In this document: positions 35,657 to 44,254 of the stretch, piece by piece
Numbering within the stretch: the first letter of the stretch is position 1
How the letters are laid out: every line of letters begins with the position of its first letter
Source: Gemmatimonadota bacterium
GTDB taxonomy: Bacteria > Gemmatimonadota > Gemmatimonadetes > Palauibacterales > Palauibacteraceae
Reading direction: 5' to 3'
Length of the DNA stretch: 64,000 nt
NCBI GenBank assembly: GCA_023554245.1
Contig: JAMJQL010000107.1
Span: 1-64,000 of the forward strand
Position numbers and translations under genes: made by a program
The notes under the pieces: generated by a model
What the model saw: only the letters and a program-made list of their open reading frames with translations
What the model was told of the DNA's origin: nothing
Database searches by the model: none

Positions 35657-36562
35657 TTGCGCTATCTCACCGTCGGCCGCCCGGAGAGCCAGCGCCGCGA
35701 CCTGCTGATCGCAGTCGGCCTCGCCTTCCTCTCGCTGTTCATCGCCGGAATGAGTCCGGATTCCCGGCTCGCGATTACTCGTGTCGTTCGCTCCACCGTT
35801 CTCGCTCCATTCCTCGGAGCACACCGGGTATTCGCGCGGAGCGCGGAGCTCTCGGATCTCGTGGCGCAGCTGGAGATGGAGCGGGAACGTCTGGCGGTCG
35901 AAGTTCTGCAGTCCGCGAACCTCGAGCTGGAGAATCGCCAGTTGCGCATCATCGCCGGGCTGCCGGACCGTCGAGCCGCCGACTTCGCCGTGGGTGAGAT
36001 TACGGCTGGAGCTCCAGAGACCGGCGTCTCCCATACGTTCCTGTTCCGCACCCGGTCCGGTATCGAACCTCTGACGCCGGCGGGCATCTCGACGCCACAG
36101 GGGCTGCTGGGCGTGCTGCGAACCACCGACGGCGGCAGCGGACTCGGGGAATTCTGGACCCATCCCGATTTCAGGGTCGGGGTGCGGACTCCGGACGGTT
36201 CGACGACGGGAATCCTTCGTGCATATTCCCCGGAAGCTGGTGAGACCCTGATGCTCCTGGATGGGATTCCCTTCCAGACGAATCTGGCAGCGGGGACCTT
36301 GCTCGAGACGTCCGGCGAGGGAGGTGTACATCCGCCTGGAGTGCCGGTCGGTCACGTGGTCCGCGAAGAAGATTCCCGGTCCGGCTGGTCACATTCGTAT
36401 CTCGTAGCGCCCGTGGTCAGGCCGGGACAGGCTCGCATCGGGCTGGTATGGCTGGTGCGGTCCCTGTTGGAATCGGATCCCGGCGAGGGGACTGTCGACC
36501 GGGACGACCCCGCTCGGGACGACAGCCCGACGGGCACTGCTCCCGCCGGTCCGGGCGACTGA
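35657..36562 (+). CDS. mreC: Rod shape-determining protein MreC
   Basis: Bitopic membrane protein of the elongasome that activates PBP2. The likely start is the TTG at 35657, ten bases after the mreB stop (LRYLTVGRPESQRRD); no ATG or GTG gives a full-length protein. The 301 residues comprise a membrane segment (about 17-33), a coiled coil (about 60-100, ELSDLVAQLEMERERLAVEV) and beta-barrel domains. The last 30 residues are disordered and acidic. It is divergent in sequence, so the call rests partly on position between mreB and mreD. Confidence 0.88.
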   Translation: MRYLTVGRPESQRRDLLIAVGLAFLSLFIAGMSPDSRLAITRVVRSTVLAPFLGAHRVFARSAELSDLVAQLEMERERLAVEVLQSANLELENRQLRIIAGLPDRRAADFAVGEITAGAPETGVSHTFLFRTRSGIEPLTPAGISTPQGLLGVLRTTDGGSGLGEFWTHPDFRVGVRTPDGSTTGILRAYSPEAGETLMLLDGIPFQTNLAAGTLLETSGEGGVHPPGVPVGHVVREEDSRSGWSHSYLVAPVVRPGQARIGLVWLVRSLLESDPGEGTVDRDDPARDDSPTGTAPAGPGD

Positions 36563-36570
36563 GCGCGGAG

Positions 36571-37056
36571 ATGGACGTCGAACGATCGGCCTGGGCATGG
36601 AGCCTCGCGGGCATCGTCGCACTCCTCGTGATGCACTTCCTGCTCCGTCCTCTACTGGTCCAGCTTCCCGTAGCTCCGAACCTGCTCATCGGTGCCCTCC
36701 TGCTCGCCACCCTGCGCCTGCGCTCGGGACACGCAGCCGCCCTCGGATTCGGCCTCGGTATCCTCGAGGCCTCGATGGCGCTCGAGGGAATGGGCAGCTA
36801 CGCGCTGGCTCTCACCGCGGTCGGCTACCTTGGAGCCCGGTCACGGGATCTCCTCTTTGCCGACGCACGTTTCTACGTGGTCGCCTACTTGTTCGTGGGC
36901 ACGTGGCTGGCCGAGATCGTCCTGCTGCTCCTCGGCACCACATCGCCGGGGCCGGTGCGTCTGGTTGCAGGTAGCGGCCTCGATGCTCTCCTCACGGCGG
37001 CCTTGTGCGGTGGCCTGGAAGCCCTCACGGCCTCCCTCGCGGCGAGGCAGGTGTGA
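36571..37056 (+). CDS. mreD: Rod shape-determining protein MreD
   Basis: A 161-residue polytopic membrane protein with about five hydrophobic segments, in the normal mreD position and size. Motif content is low, as is usual for MreD; PNLLIGALLLATLRLRSGHAAA near residue 35 (in two segments) fits the family. The ATG follows mreC by eight bases and precedes the PBP2 gene by seven. Confidence 0.82.
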   Translation: MDVERSAWAWSLAGIVALLVMHFLLRPLLVQLPVAPNLLIGALLLATLRLRSGHAAALGFGLGILEASMALEGMGSYALALTAVGYLGARSRDLLFADARFYVVAYLFVGTWLAEIVLLLLGTTSPGPVRLVAGSGLDALLTAALCGGLEALTASLAARQV

Positions 37057-37063
37057 GCGGCGC

Positions 37064-38920
37064 ATGACTGGTTCGAAGGGGAACGGAGAGGCACGCCCCG
37101 GTGGGGTCAGGAGCCAGTCCGATGTCGATCGCATGCGGTCGCGCCGGGCCCGGCTGGCGCTGGGCGCGCTCTATGCTTCCATCGGTCTGCTGGCGATTGC
37201 CTTCTTCCGCCTCCAGGTGGTCGGGCAGGAGGAGTATACCCTGCAATCGACGCAGAATCGGCTACGGGCGATCTCCGTTCCGCCTCCTCGCGGCTCGATC
37301 TACGATCGACGCGGTCGTCTGCTCGCGGAGAACGTACCCGGGTACTCTCTTGCCCTGTTGCCCGGTTCTCCGGACTCGGCCCGAGCGACCCTCGAGCGGC
37401 TCGCGCCGTGGCTGGAATTGAACTCCGAGAGAATCGACGAATTGCACGAACGATTCCGGCAGAGGCCTGGAACGGCTCTTCTCGTCGACGACGACCTGGA
37501 GCCCGCCGTGGTGGCCGCGATCGAAGAGCGACGCCCGCAATTCCGCATGGTCCTGATCGACACCCATCCGAGCCGTCGGTACCCGCCCGGATCGTCAATC
37601 GGGCACGTGATCGGATATGTCAGCGAGATCAGCGAATCGGAGCTGGAGATTCCGGACTTCGAGACCTACGAGGCGGGTCGGATCATCGGGAAGAAGGGAA
37701 TCGAGAGACAGTACGAGCTGGAACTGGGCGGGGAGCCCGGCGTCCGATTCGTCGAGGTGGACGCCCGGGGTTCGATCGTCGGTGAATTCGGTCCCCGGCC
37801 GTCCATTCCCGCGACCCCCGGCGCCGACCTGACGCTGGGCCTCGATCTGGAGCTGCACGAACTTGCCGATTCGATCTTCCCGGACACGATGAAGGGTGGC
37901 ATCGTGGCTCTTGATCCGCGGTCGGGGGAAGTTCTCCTTCTCTACAGCTTTCCGACCTTCGATCCAAACCGGTTCGTAGGCGGTATCTCGTCGGAAAACT
38001 GGTCGGCACTTCGCGATGATCCGGCCGAGCCGCTGCTCAATCGCGCACTCAGCGCCCTGTATCCCCCGGGCTCGACCTGGAAGCCCGTCGTCTCGAGCGT
38101 GGCGATGCGAGAGGGCGTCGCAGGCATCGAGGACTTCATGCCGAACGGCTGCAACGGCGCTCTTCAGTACGGCAATCGGCCGTTCCGCTGCTGGAAACGT
38201 TCGGGGCATGGTGCGCTGGACATGTCCGGAGCGATCAAGGAAAGCTGCAACGTGTACTTCTACCAGCTCGGCCAGCGGATCGGCCTGGACCGGCTGCTTT
38301 CCGGAGTGAACAGCCTGGGGTTCAACGGCAGGACGGGAATCGACCTGCCCGGTGAAGTCGGCGGCAGGTTTCCTCCCTCGCGTGATTGGTATGACGAGAG
38401 GTTCGGTCCCCGCGGCTGGACCGAGTCGGTGACCCTGAATCTGTCGATCGGTCAGGGAGAGACCGAACAGTCGTTGTTGCGCATGGCTCAGTTTTACGCC
38501 GCGCTCGCCACGGGCCTGCCGCCCGTGATTCCGCACCTGCGGCGCTCGGAGGTGCTGGAGAATCGCCGGGTCGACTGGCGAGTCGATCTTTCGGATCCAC
38601 AGCGCGGGCAGATCGTGCAGGCCATGTCTCGGGTCGTGAACGAACCGGGTGGCACGGCCTATCGCTTCCGGCTCGCCGAATGGGAGATGGTTGGAAAGAC
38701 CGGGACGGCACAGAATCCGCATGGAGAGCCTCACTCCTGGTTCGTCGGATTCGCTCCTGCGAACGATCCCCGCATCGTGGTAGCCGCGATCGTGGAGAAC
38801 GGGCACCCGGACAACACGACGTCCCTGGCCGTTCCGCTCGCATCCCGCGTGGTTCAGCGTTTTCTGACCGACGAAGAGGTTCCGACCTCCTCGCCGGCAG
38901 TGACTGCGAGCACCCCGTGA
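37064..38920 (+). CDS. mrdA: Penicillin-binding protein 2 (elongation transpeptidase)
   Basis: Class B monofunctional transpeptidase that cross-links side-wall peptidoglycan. The 618-residue protein has one membrane segment (about 30-48), the dimerisation domain (PRGSIYDRRGRLLAEN), and a transpeptidase domain with the three active-site motifs: STWK at Ser337, SCN at Ser394, and KTG at Lys545. A later in-frame ATG (37133, MRSRRARL) is another possible start. It is the predicted target of amdinocillin-type beta-lactams. Coupled to rodA by a GTGA overlap. Confidence 0.96.
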   Translation: MTGSKGNGEARPGGVRSQSDVDRMRSRRARLALGALYASIGLLAIAFFRLQVVGQEEYTLQSTQNRLRAISVPPPRGSIYDRRGRLLAENVPGYSLALLPGSPDSARATLERLAPWLELNSERIDELHERFRQRPGTALLVDDDLEPAVVAAIEERRPQFRMVLIDTHPSRRYPPGSSIGHVIGYVSEISESELEIPDFETYEAGRIIGKKGIERQYELELGGEPGVRFVEVDARGSIVGEFGPRPSIPATPGADLTLGLDLELHELADSIFPDTMKGGIVALDPRSGEVLLLYSFPTFDPNRFVGGISSENWSALRDDPAEPLLNRALSALYPPGSTWKPVVSSVAMREGVAGIEDFMPNGCNGALQYGNRPFRCWKRSGHGALDMSGAIKESCNVYFYQLGQRIGLDRLLSGVNSLGFNGRTGIDLPGEVGGRFPPSRDWYDERFGPRGWTESVTLNLSIGQGETEQSLLRMAQFYAALATGLPPVIPHLRRSEVLENRRVDWRVDLSDPQRGQIVQAMSRVVNEPGGTAYRFRLAEWEMVGKTGTAQNPHGEPHSWFVGFAPANDPRIVVAAIVENGHPDNTTSLAVPLASRVVQRFLTDEEVPTSSPAVTASTP

Positions 38921-40140
38921 ACGTGCGCAAGGAGGGAATCGCCGTCCGGCTCGGCGATCCGCTGTTCGTGGCCGCGGCGCTGACGCTTGCGCTGTTCGGA
39001 ATCGCGATGATCTACTCGGCCGGTCTCACCGAGATCCGGACCCCCGTGGCCAATGCCTGGAAACGGCAGGCCGTCTGGCTGGCTCTCTCGGTGATCGCAT
39101 TTGCGTTCGCATCGCGCGTGCCGCTTCGCTGGCTGGAATGGGCGACGCCGTGGATTTACGGGCTGTCGATCCTGTTGCTCATCGCCGTGCTCGTGGTTGG
39201 CTCCGGACCGGGTACCCGGAGCTGGTTGAAATTCGCTGGATTCTCTTTCCAGCCGGCCGAGCTGGCTAAGCTGGCGACCATCCTGATGCTGGCGCGGTCC
39301 CTCGGAGGCCGAGAAGAACCGGAGGTACGGCTCCTGCGGCTCTGGCGACCCATGGTCATCGCCTTCGCTCCATTTCTCCTGGTACTCGCCCAGCCTGATC
39401 TGGGCAGTGCAGTCACCTTCGGCGTCATCCTGATCTGTGCGCTGTTCTGGGCCGGCGTGCCGCTGTTCACGATCTTCATGCTGGTCAGCCCTGGCGTGAG
39501 TCTCCTGCTGGGGTGGTCGGCCACGATCTGGGGGGTGTGGTTCGTCTTCGTGATCATCCTGCTCTACCTTCGACGTCCCTGGATGCTCGAGGCCGTCGCA
39601 GTGGGGGTAGGCAATCTGGCAGCCGGCGCGCTGGCCGCTCCTCTGTGGAACAGTCTCGCGCCCTACCAGCAGAATCGCCTCCTGGTATTTCTGAACCCCG
39701 GAATCGACCCGCGCGGCGCGGGCTGGCACCTGATTCAATCACAGGTCGCGATCGGTTCGGGCGGCTGGCTGGGTCGAGGATTCGGTGAAGGGCCGCAGAA
39801 GCGACTCTCGTTCCTGCCCGAGCAACACAACGATTTCATCTTCTCCGTGGTCGGCGAAGAGCTGGGATTCGTTGGAGTCCTGGTGGTCCTGCTGGGATTC
39901 GGCTGGCTTCTCCAGCGTACGGTGAAGATCGCGGCCGGCTCGAGCCAGAATTTCGGCAGCATTCTGACCTTCGCGCTGTTCGGCGCCTGGTTCACTCACC
40001 TGGTCATCAACGTCGGAATGACTGTTGGACTCATGCCCGTGACCGGCCTTCCTCTCCCGTTCATCAGCTACGGCGGGACCTTTCTGCTGATGACCTTCAT
40101 CGGCGTTGCCCTGATTTCGCGTACCGCGCAGGAGCACTGA
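38917..40140 (+). CDS. rodA: Peptidoglycan glycosyltransferase RodA
   Basis: SEDS-family membrane glycosyltransferase that polymerises lipid II together with PBP2. The 407-residue protein has about ten membrane segments and the family blocks GTRSWLKFAGFSFQPAELAK, LAQPDLGSAV, FLPEQHNDFIFSVVGEELGF and LPLPFISYGG. The GTG start overlaps the mrdA stop as GTGA. It closes the rod cluster, with accD starting 99 bases later behind an AT-rich stretch. Confidence 0.96.
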   Translation: MNVRKEGIAVRLGDPLFVAAALTLALFGIAMIYSAGLTEIRTPVANAWKRQAVWLALSVIAFAFASRVPLRWLEWATPWIYGLSILLLIAVLVVGSGPGTRSWLKFAGFSFQPAELAKLATILMLARSLGGREEPEVRLLRLWRPMVIAFAPFLLVLAQPDLGSAVTFGVILICALFWAGVPLFTIFMLVSPGVSLLLGWSATIWGVWFVFVIILLYLRRPWMLEAVAVGVGNLAAGALAAPLWNSLAPYQQNRLLVFLNPGIDPRGAGWHLIQSQVAIGSGGWLGRGFGEGPQKRLSFLPEQHNDFIFSVVGEELGFVGVLVVLLGFGWLLQRTVKIAAGSSQNFGSILTFALFGAWFTHLVINVGMTVGLMPVTGLPLPFISYGGTFLLMTFIGVALISRTAQEH

Positions 40141-40203
40141 GCCAGCGATAAGTGCGCAGGCACAGCAGATTCGCACGGGATCGCTGACACGGGGCGTCTT
40201 GCC

Positions 40204-40209
40204 TATATT
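40204..40209 (+). promoter_or_regulatory. Candidate -10 for accD-folC
   Basis: TATATT stands out in the GC-rich rodA-accD gap, 30 bases before the accD ATG. The nearest -35-like sequence (CTGACA at 40184-40189) is only 14 bases upstream, so the assignment is weak. Confidence 0.3.
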
Positions 40210-40239
40210 CCGAGATCGATCCCGAATCCCGGAGAATGC

Positions 40240-41073
40240 ATGGCCTGGTTCCGTAAGGAAAAGCAGAAGCTCGTTTCCCAGAAGCGTGAGATCGCAGCCG
40301 ATGTCTGGGAGAAGTGTGACGGCTGCGGCGAGATCCTCTTCGTCCGGCGGCTGGCCGAGAATCTTCGCGTCTGTCCTGAGTGCGGGCACCATTTCCGTAT
40401 GCCGGCCGACGACTATGTCTCGTTGCTCCTGGATGACGGTTTCGAGGAGGAGTTCGACGCAGGACTGCGGTCGGCAGACCCCCTGGGATTCGTCGATTCG
40501 AAGCCGTACGTGCGGCGAGTCGAGCAGGCGGAATCGAAGGTCGGCACGCGCGACGCGGTGCTCACCGGCGCCGGAAGCATCGAAGGACGCCCGGTGTGCC
40601 TTGCCGTGATGGACTTCAAGTTCATCGGTGGAAGCATGGGCTCGGTGGTCGGAGAGAAGATCACGCGGATGATCGAGCGGTCGGTGGACCGGCAGGCGCC
40701 TGCCCTGATCCTGTCGGCTTCGGGCGGTGCGCGCATGCAGGAGGGGATCTTCTCGCTCATGCAGCTGGCCAAGACGTCGGCCGCCTTGCAGCGCCTGTCC
40801 GAGGCGGGACTCCCGTTCTTGAGCATTCTCACCCACCCCACGACCGGTGGCGTCACGGCGAGTTATGCGATGCTCGGAGATGTGAACCTCGCCGAACCGG
40901 GTGCGTTGATCGGGTTCGCCGGACCGCGTGTGATCAAGGAGACGATCCGTCAGGATCTTCCCGACGGCTTTCAGACTTCGGAGTTTCTCCTCGAGCACGG
41001 GATGCTCGACACCATCGTGCCCCGTTCAGAACTGAAAGGAACGATCGCGACGCTGCTTGGGCACATGTGCTGA
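40240..41073 (+). CDS. accD: Acetyl-CoA carboxylase carboxyltransferase subunit beta
   Basis: Beta subunit of the carboxyltransferase that makes malonyl-CoA for fatty acid synthesis. The 277-residue product has the N-terminal zinc ribbon, Cys26/Cys29 in CDGC and Cys45/Cys48 in CPEC, and the crotonase-fold domain with SASGGARMQEGIFSLMQLAK and THPTTGGVTASYAMLGD. The alpha subunit is not in the window. It precedes folC by five bases, the accD-folC order found in many bacteria. Confidence 0.97.
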   Translation: MAWFRKEKQKLVSQKREIAADVWEKCDGCGEILFVRRLAENLRVCPECGHHFRMPADDYVSLLLDDGFEEEFDAGLRSADPLGFVDSKPYVRRVEQAESKVGTRDAVLTGAGSIEGRPVCLAVMDFKFIGGSMGSVVGEKITRMIERSVDRQAPALILSASGGARMQEGIFSLMQLAKTSAALQRLSEAGLPFLSILTHPTTGGVTASYAMLGDVNLAEPGALIGFAGPRVIKETIRQDLPDGFQTSEFLLEHGMLDTIVPRSELKGTIATLLGHMC

Positions 41074-41078
41074 CTCTC

Positions 41079-42383
41079 ATGCGGGACGAGCGGAGGACGT
41101 TCGATTCGCTTCTGCAACGCAGTCCTTCCACACGCATCGTGTGGGGCCTGGATCGGATCAGGTTCCTGCTCGAATCGGTCGGGTCTCCCCAGAGCGAGTT
41201 TCGCTCGATTCTGATCGGCGGAACCAACGGAAAAGGGTCGGTCGCCGCGATCTGCGAAGCCGTGCTGCGTGAGCACGGGTCGCGTACCGGTTTGTATACC
41301 TCCCCGCACCTCGTCGATGCTTCCGAACGGATCCGCGTGGACGGAGAAGCCATCGGAATTCGCTTCCTGGAAGACTGCGCCCGGAAAGTGCTTCCGGCAG
41401 CCGATCAATCTGATGCCACATTCTTCGAATCTCTCACCGCCGTCGCGTTCCTCGCGTTCGCCAGGGCGGGCGTCGAGGTCGCGGTGGTCGAGGTGGGACT
41501 CGGCGGGAGACTCGATGCGACCAACCTGCTTGACCCCGATGCCTGCGTGATCACCGGGGTCGCCATGGACCACGCCGACTGGCTTGGCGACACGCTGGGG
41601 CAGATCGCGACCGAAAAGGCAGGGATCATCAAGACGGAGACACCTCTGATCACCGGCGATCTGGAGCCGGAAGTCGAGCTCGTCGTCGGGTCCCGAGCTC
41701 GCGATCTCGACGCTCCTCGATTCCGCATTCGGCGGGACTTCGATGCAACGGACATCGTCATACGGCGGGACGGGACCCGATTCATCTACCGCGTTCTCGA
41801 CCGGAGCCCCCGTTGGGGCCGCTGTCCCGGAGAGCTGGATGGCGAACGATTCGCCATTCCGCTGCCCGGCGAACACCAGGCGTGCAACGTTGCGCTCGCG
41901 CTGTCCGCGGTCGCGGCGGCCGGACATGCGCTGCAGATCGAGCCGACGCGGATCGCGCTTCAGGGGCTTTCCTGGCCCGGCCGCTTCCAGGTCATCGAGC
42001 GCGGGGACACCACTCTGGTGCTGGACGTGGCGCACAACCCTGCGGGAGTGGAGAGCCTGGTACGTACTCTCGAACAGGTCTCGCTGCCGCGCCCCCTGGT
42101 CGGCCTGATAGGAGTCCTGGGAGACAAACCGTGGCGAGAGATGCTGGGACCCCTGATGGAAAGAGTCGACTCGGCAGTGCTGACTGTGCCGCCGTCTGCC
42201 CCGGCGAACCGGTCGTGGGACCCCGGGGAAGCGGGCGAAGCACTGAAGGGAAGGGCGGCTGCAATCGTACCGGAGTTTTCGGAGGCTTTAGCCCGCGCAC
42301 TGGAACTCGCCGGCTCGGGCACGGTACTCGTGACCGGATCCAATCACACCGTAGGAGACGCCCTGCGGTGCCTTCAGATGTGA
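41079..42383 (+). CDS. folC: Folylpolyglutamate synthase / dihydrofolate synthase
   Basis: Adds glutamate to dihydropteroate and folates. The 434-residue protein has the P-loop GGTNGKGSVAAI (about residues 47-58), YTSPHLVDASERIR, VGLGGRLDATN and the Mur-ligase type C-terminal domain (DVAHNPAGVESL). The ATG at 41079 is preferred; a GTG at 41067 would add four residues and overlap accD. Whether it has both activities or one is not visible. Confidence 0.94.
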   Translation: MRDERRTFDSLLQRSPSTRIVWGLDRIRFLLESVGSPQSEFRSILIGGTNGKGSVAAICEAVLREHGSRTGLYTSPHLVDASERIRVDGEAIGIRFLEDCARKVLPAADQSDATFFESLTAVAFLAFARAGVEVAVVEVGLGGRLDATNLLDPDACVITGVAMDHADWLGDTLGQIATEKAGIIKTETPLITGDLEPEVELVVGSRARDLDAPRFRIRRDFDATDIVIRRDGTRFIYRVLDRSPRWGRCPGELDGERFAIPLPGEHQACNVALALSAVAAAGHALQIEPTRIALQGLSWPGRFQVIERGDTTLVLDVAHNPAGVESLVRTLEQVSLPRPLVGLIGVLGDKPWREMLGPLMERVDSAVLTVPPSAPANRSWDPGEAGEALKGRAAAIVPEFSEALARALELAGSGTVLVTGSNHTVGDALRCLQM

Positions 42384-42402
42384 ACCTGATCGGGACGAGT
42401 CG

Positions 42403-42828
42403 ATGCCATACAATCCGGAAGTAGTGAAGCCAATGCGGGAAGAGCTCGTGCGTATCGGAGCACGGGAGCTGCTCTCGGCGGCCGAAGTGGACTCCGCCAT
42501 GCACGAGGGGGGCACCGCGCTTCTCGTTGTGAATTCCGTCTGTGGCTGTGCGGCTGGAAATGCTCGGCCGGCCGTCGCCATGGCACTCGGGAACGAGAAC
42601 GTGCCCGATCGGATTCTGACCGTGTTCGCGGGCCAGGATCTCGAAGCCACGGAGCGGGCCCGCGAGCACATGACGGGCTACCGTCCCTCGAGCCCGTCCA
42701 TTGCGCTGTTTCGGGATGGCGAGCACGTGTTCATGCTCGAGCGGCATCAGATCGAGGGGCGTGATGCGACGGAGATCGCCGTGGACCTGAAGAAGGCCTA
42801 CGACGAGTACTGTCCTCGAGGAGACTGA
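42403..42828 (+). CDS. Bacilliredoxin-like protein (BrxA/BrxB family)
   Basis: A 141-residue thioredoxin-fold protein of the YphP/YqiW (BrxA/BrxB) family. The active site is VNSVCGCAAGNARPA with Cys47, Gly48 and Cys49, the CGC motif that distinguishes bacilliredoxins from thioredoxins (CGPC). The family removes bacillithiol from oxidised proteins. The downstream IEGRDATEIAVDLKKAYDEYC, in parts, matches the C-terminus. It follows folC by 19 bases. The presence of bacillithiol in this organism is implied but not shown; no bshA, bshB or bshC is in the window. Confidence 0.88.
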   Translation: MPYNPEVVKPMREELVRIGARELLSAAEVDSAMHEGGTALLVVNSVCGCAAGNARPAVAMALGNENVPDRILTVFAGQDLEATERAREHMTGYRPSSPSIALFRDGEHVFMLERHQIEGRDATEIAVDLKKAYDEYCPRGD

Positions 42829-42846
42829 ACCAGCCTCTGCGGCGGG

Positions 42847-42867
42847 GCGGCGCCGAGCGGGCGCCGC
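42847..42867 (+). other. 8-bp GC hairpin after the bacilliredoxin gene
   Basis: GCGGCGCC (42847-42854), loop GAGCG, GGCGCCGC (42860-42867). No T-tract follows directly. It is likely a terminator or mRNA-end structure between the bacilliredoxin gene and the hisS promoter. Confidence 0.45.
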
Positions 42868-42890
42868 ACCCGGGCCGCTTCGACTTTCTA

Positions 42891-42920
42891 TTGCCCCTCG
42901 GCGAAGGCCTCCCGTAGCTT
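42891..42920 (+). promoter_or_regulatory. Candidate promoter for hisS, giving an almost leaderless mRNA
   Basis: TTGCCC at 42891-42896, 18-base spacer, TAGCTT at 42915-42920. The hisS ATG is at 42930, nine bases after the -10, so the transcript would begin at or just before the start codon. No ribosome site is present, which fits. Confidence 0.5.
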
Positions 42921-42929
42921 TCGCCGCCT

Positions 42930-44204
42930 ATGGATCTAACCAGCCTGCCCGGATTTCGCGATTTCTACCCTGAGCAGATGGCGCTCAGGGACCACGTGTT
43001 CACCGTCTGGCGTGAGGTCGCCGGACGGTACGGATTCGTCGAGTACGACGGCCCGCCGCTCGAACCCCTCGATCTCTACGTCAGGAAGTCGGGCGAGGAG
43101 ATCGTGGGACAGCTGTATCGATTCACCGATCAAGGCGGACGCGAGGTCGCGCTCCGACCTGAGATGACGCCGTCTTTCGCCCGCATGGTCGGCGCGAGGG
43201 CCGGCGGGATGCCGAAGCCGATTCGCTGGTACTCGATACCGCAGTTGTTCCGGTACGAGCGTCCGCAGAAGGGCCGGCTGCGCGAACACTTTCAGCTCAA
43301 TCTCGACATCGTCGGCGAGGCCGGCGAGCTGTCCGACGCGGAGATCATCGCAGCGGCCATCGACATGCTCCGCGCATTCGGTCTTTCGAGCGAGGAGTTC
43401 GTGGCCCGGATCTCCGATCGAGAGTTGATCGGGGGGCTGCTCGCGGCACATGGCGTGGCGCCGGAGGCGATGGGAGCAGCGTTCGCGGCTCTGGACAAGC
43501 TGGACAGGGAGAGTCCGGAGTGGGTATGCGGGCGCCTCGAGGAAGCCGGCGTCTCCGAGCGAAGTGCCCGGGAGCTGCTGGGCATTCCTGAGCTCGACCT
43601 TCCGGCGCTCCTCGGACGTGTGGGCGATGATCCCGCCACTCTCGAAGCGGGGGAGCGATTGCGCCGGGTGTTCGATCACCTGGAGTCTTTCGGACTGGGA
43701 GCATTCGTACGCTTCGACCCGAGCCTGGTTCGGGGCCTGGCCTACTATACGGGCACCGTCTTCGAGCTGTGGGACCGGCGGGGAGAGTTCCGGGCCATCT
43801 GTGGCGGCGGACGGTACGATCGACTGCTGGCGGCGGTTGGAGGACCGGACTTGCCCGCACTGGGATTCGGAATGGGCGACGTGGTGCTCTCGGAGCTCCT
43901 GAAGGCTCGGGGACTCGTTCCGGAGCAGCCGGCGGCGATTCAGGACTTCGTGATCTGCGTTACCGACGAGCAGCGTCCCGCGGCCCTGGGCGTTGTCCAC
44001 GCTCTGCGTGATCGTGGCCGCCGCGTCGCCTACGATTTCGCCGGACGCAGCGTCGGTCGCCAGTTCAAGGCCGCCAACCAGGTCGGAGCGGAACGAACGA
44101 TCGTGCTCGGTCCCGACGAGCTGTCGAGGGGCGAGGCAGTGGTTCGCGAAATGAGCACCGGAGAAGAGAAGAGTGTTCCGCTCGGCTCGATTTTGAGCGA
44201 CTGA
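42930..44204 (+). CDS. hisS: Histidyl-tRNA synthetase
   Basis: Class II enzyme charging tRNA-His. The 424-residue protein has motif 2 (FRYERPQKGRLREHFQLNLD), the histidine A box (LVRGLAYYTGTVFE) and histidine B motif (AICGGGRYDRLL), plus a C-terminal anticodon-binding domain (DFVICVTDEQ). The N-terminus (MDLTSLPGFRDFYPEQM) shows the usual GxRDxxP variant, so the ATG at 42930 is right. It leads hisS-proS-nif3-kinase. Confidence 0.95.
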   Translation: MDLTSLPGFRDFYPEQMALRDHVFTVWREVAGRYGFVEYDGPPLEPLDLYVRKSGEEIVGQLYRFTDQGGREVALRPEMTPSFARMVGARAGGMPKPIRWYSIPQLFRYERPQKGRLREHFQLNLDIVGEAGELSDAEIIAAAIDMLRAFGLSSEEFVARISDRELIGGLLAAHGVAPEAMGAAFAALDKLDRESPEWVCGRLEEAGVSERSARELLGIPELDLPALLGRVGDDPATLEAGERLRRVFDHLESFGLGAFVRFDPSLVRGLAYYTGTVFELWDRRGEFRAICGGGRYDRLLAAVGGPDLPALGFGMGDVVLSELLKARGLVPEQPAAIQDFVICVTDEQRPAALGVVHALRDRGRRVAYDFAGRSVGRQFKAANQVGAERTIVLGPDELSRGEAVVREMSTGEEKSVPLGSILSD

Positions 44205-44222
44205 AGGAATCCGACACCCCCG

Positions 44223-44236
44223 GGCCGGTACCGGCC
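44223..44236. repeat. 14-bp perfect palindrome before proS
   Basis: GGCCGGTACCGGCC, 18 bases upstream of the proS ATG in the hisS-proS gap. It may be an operator or simply GC-rich chance. Confidence 0.35.
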
Positions 44237-44254
44237 TTCCACAACCGGGAGATC

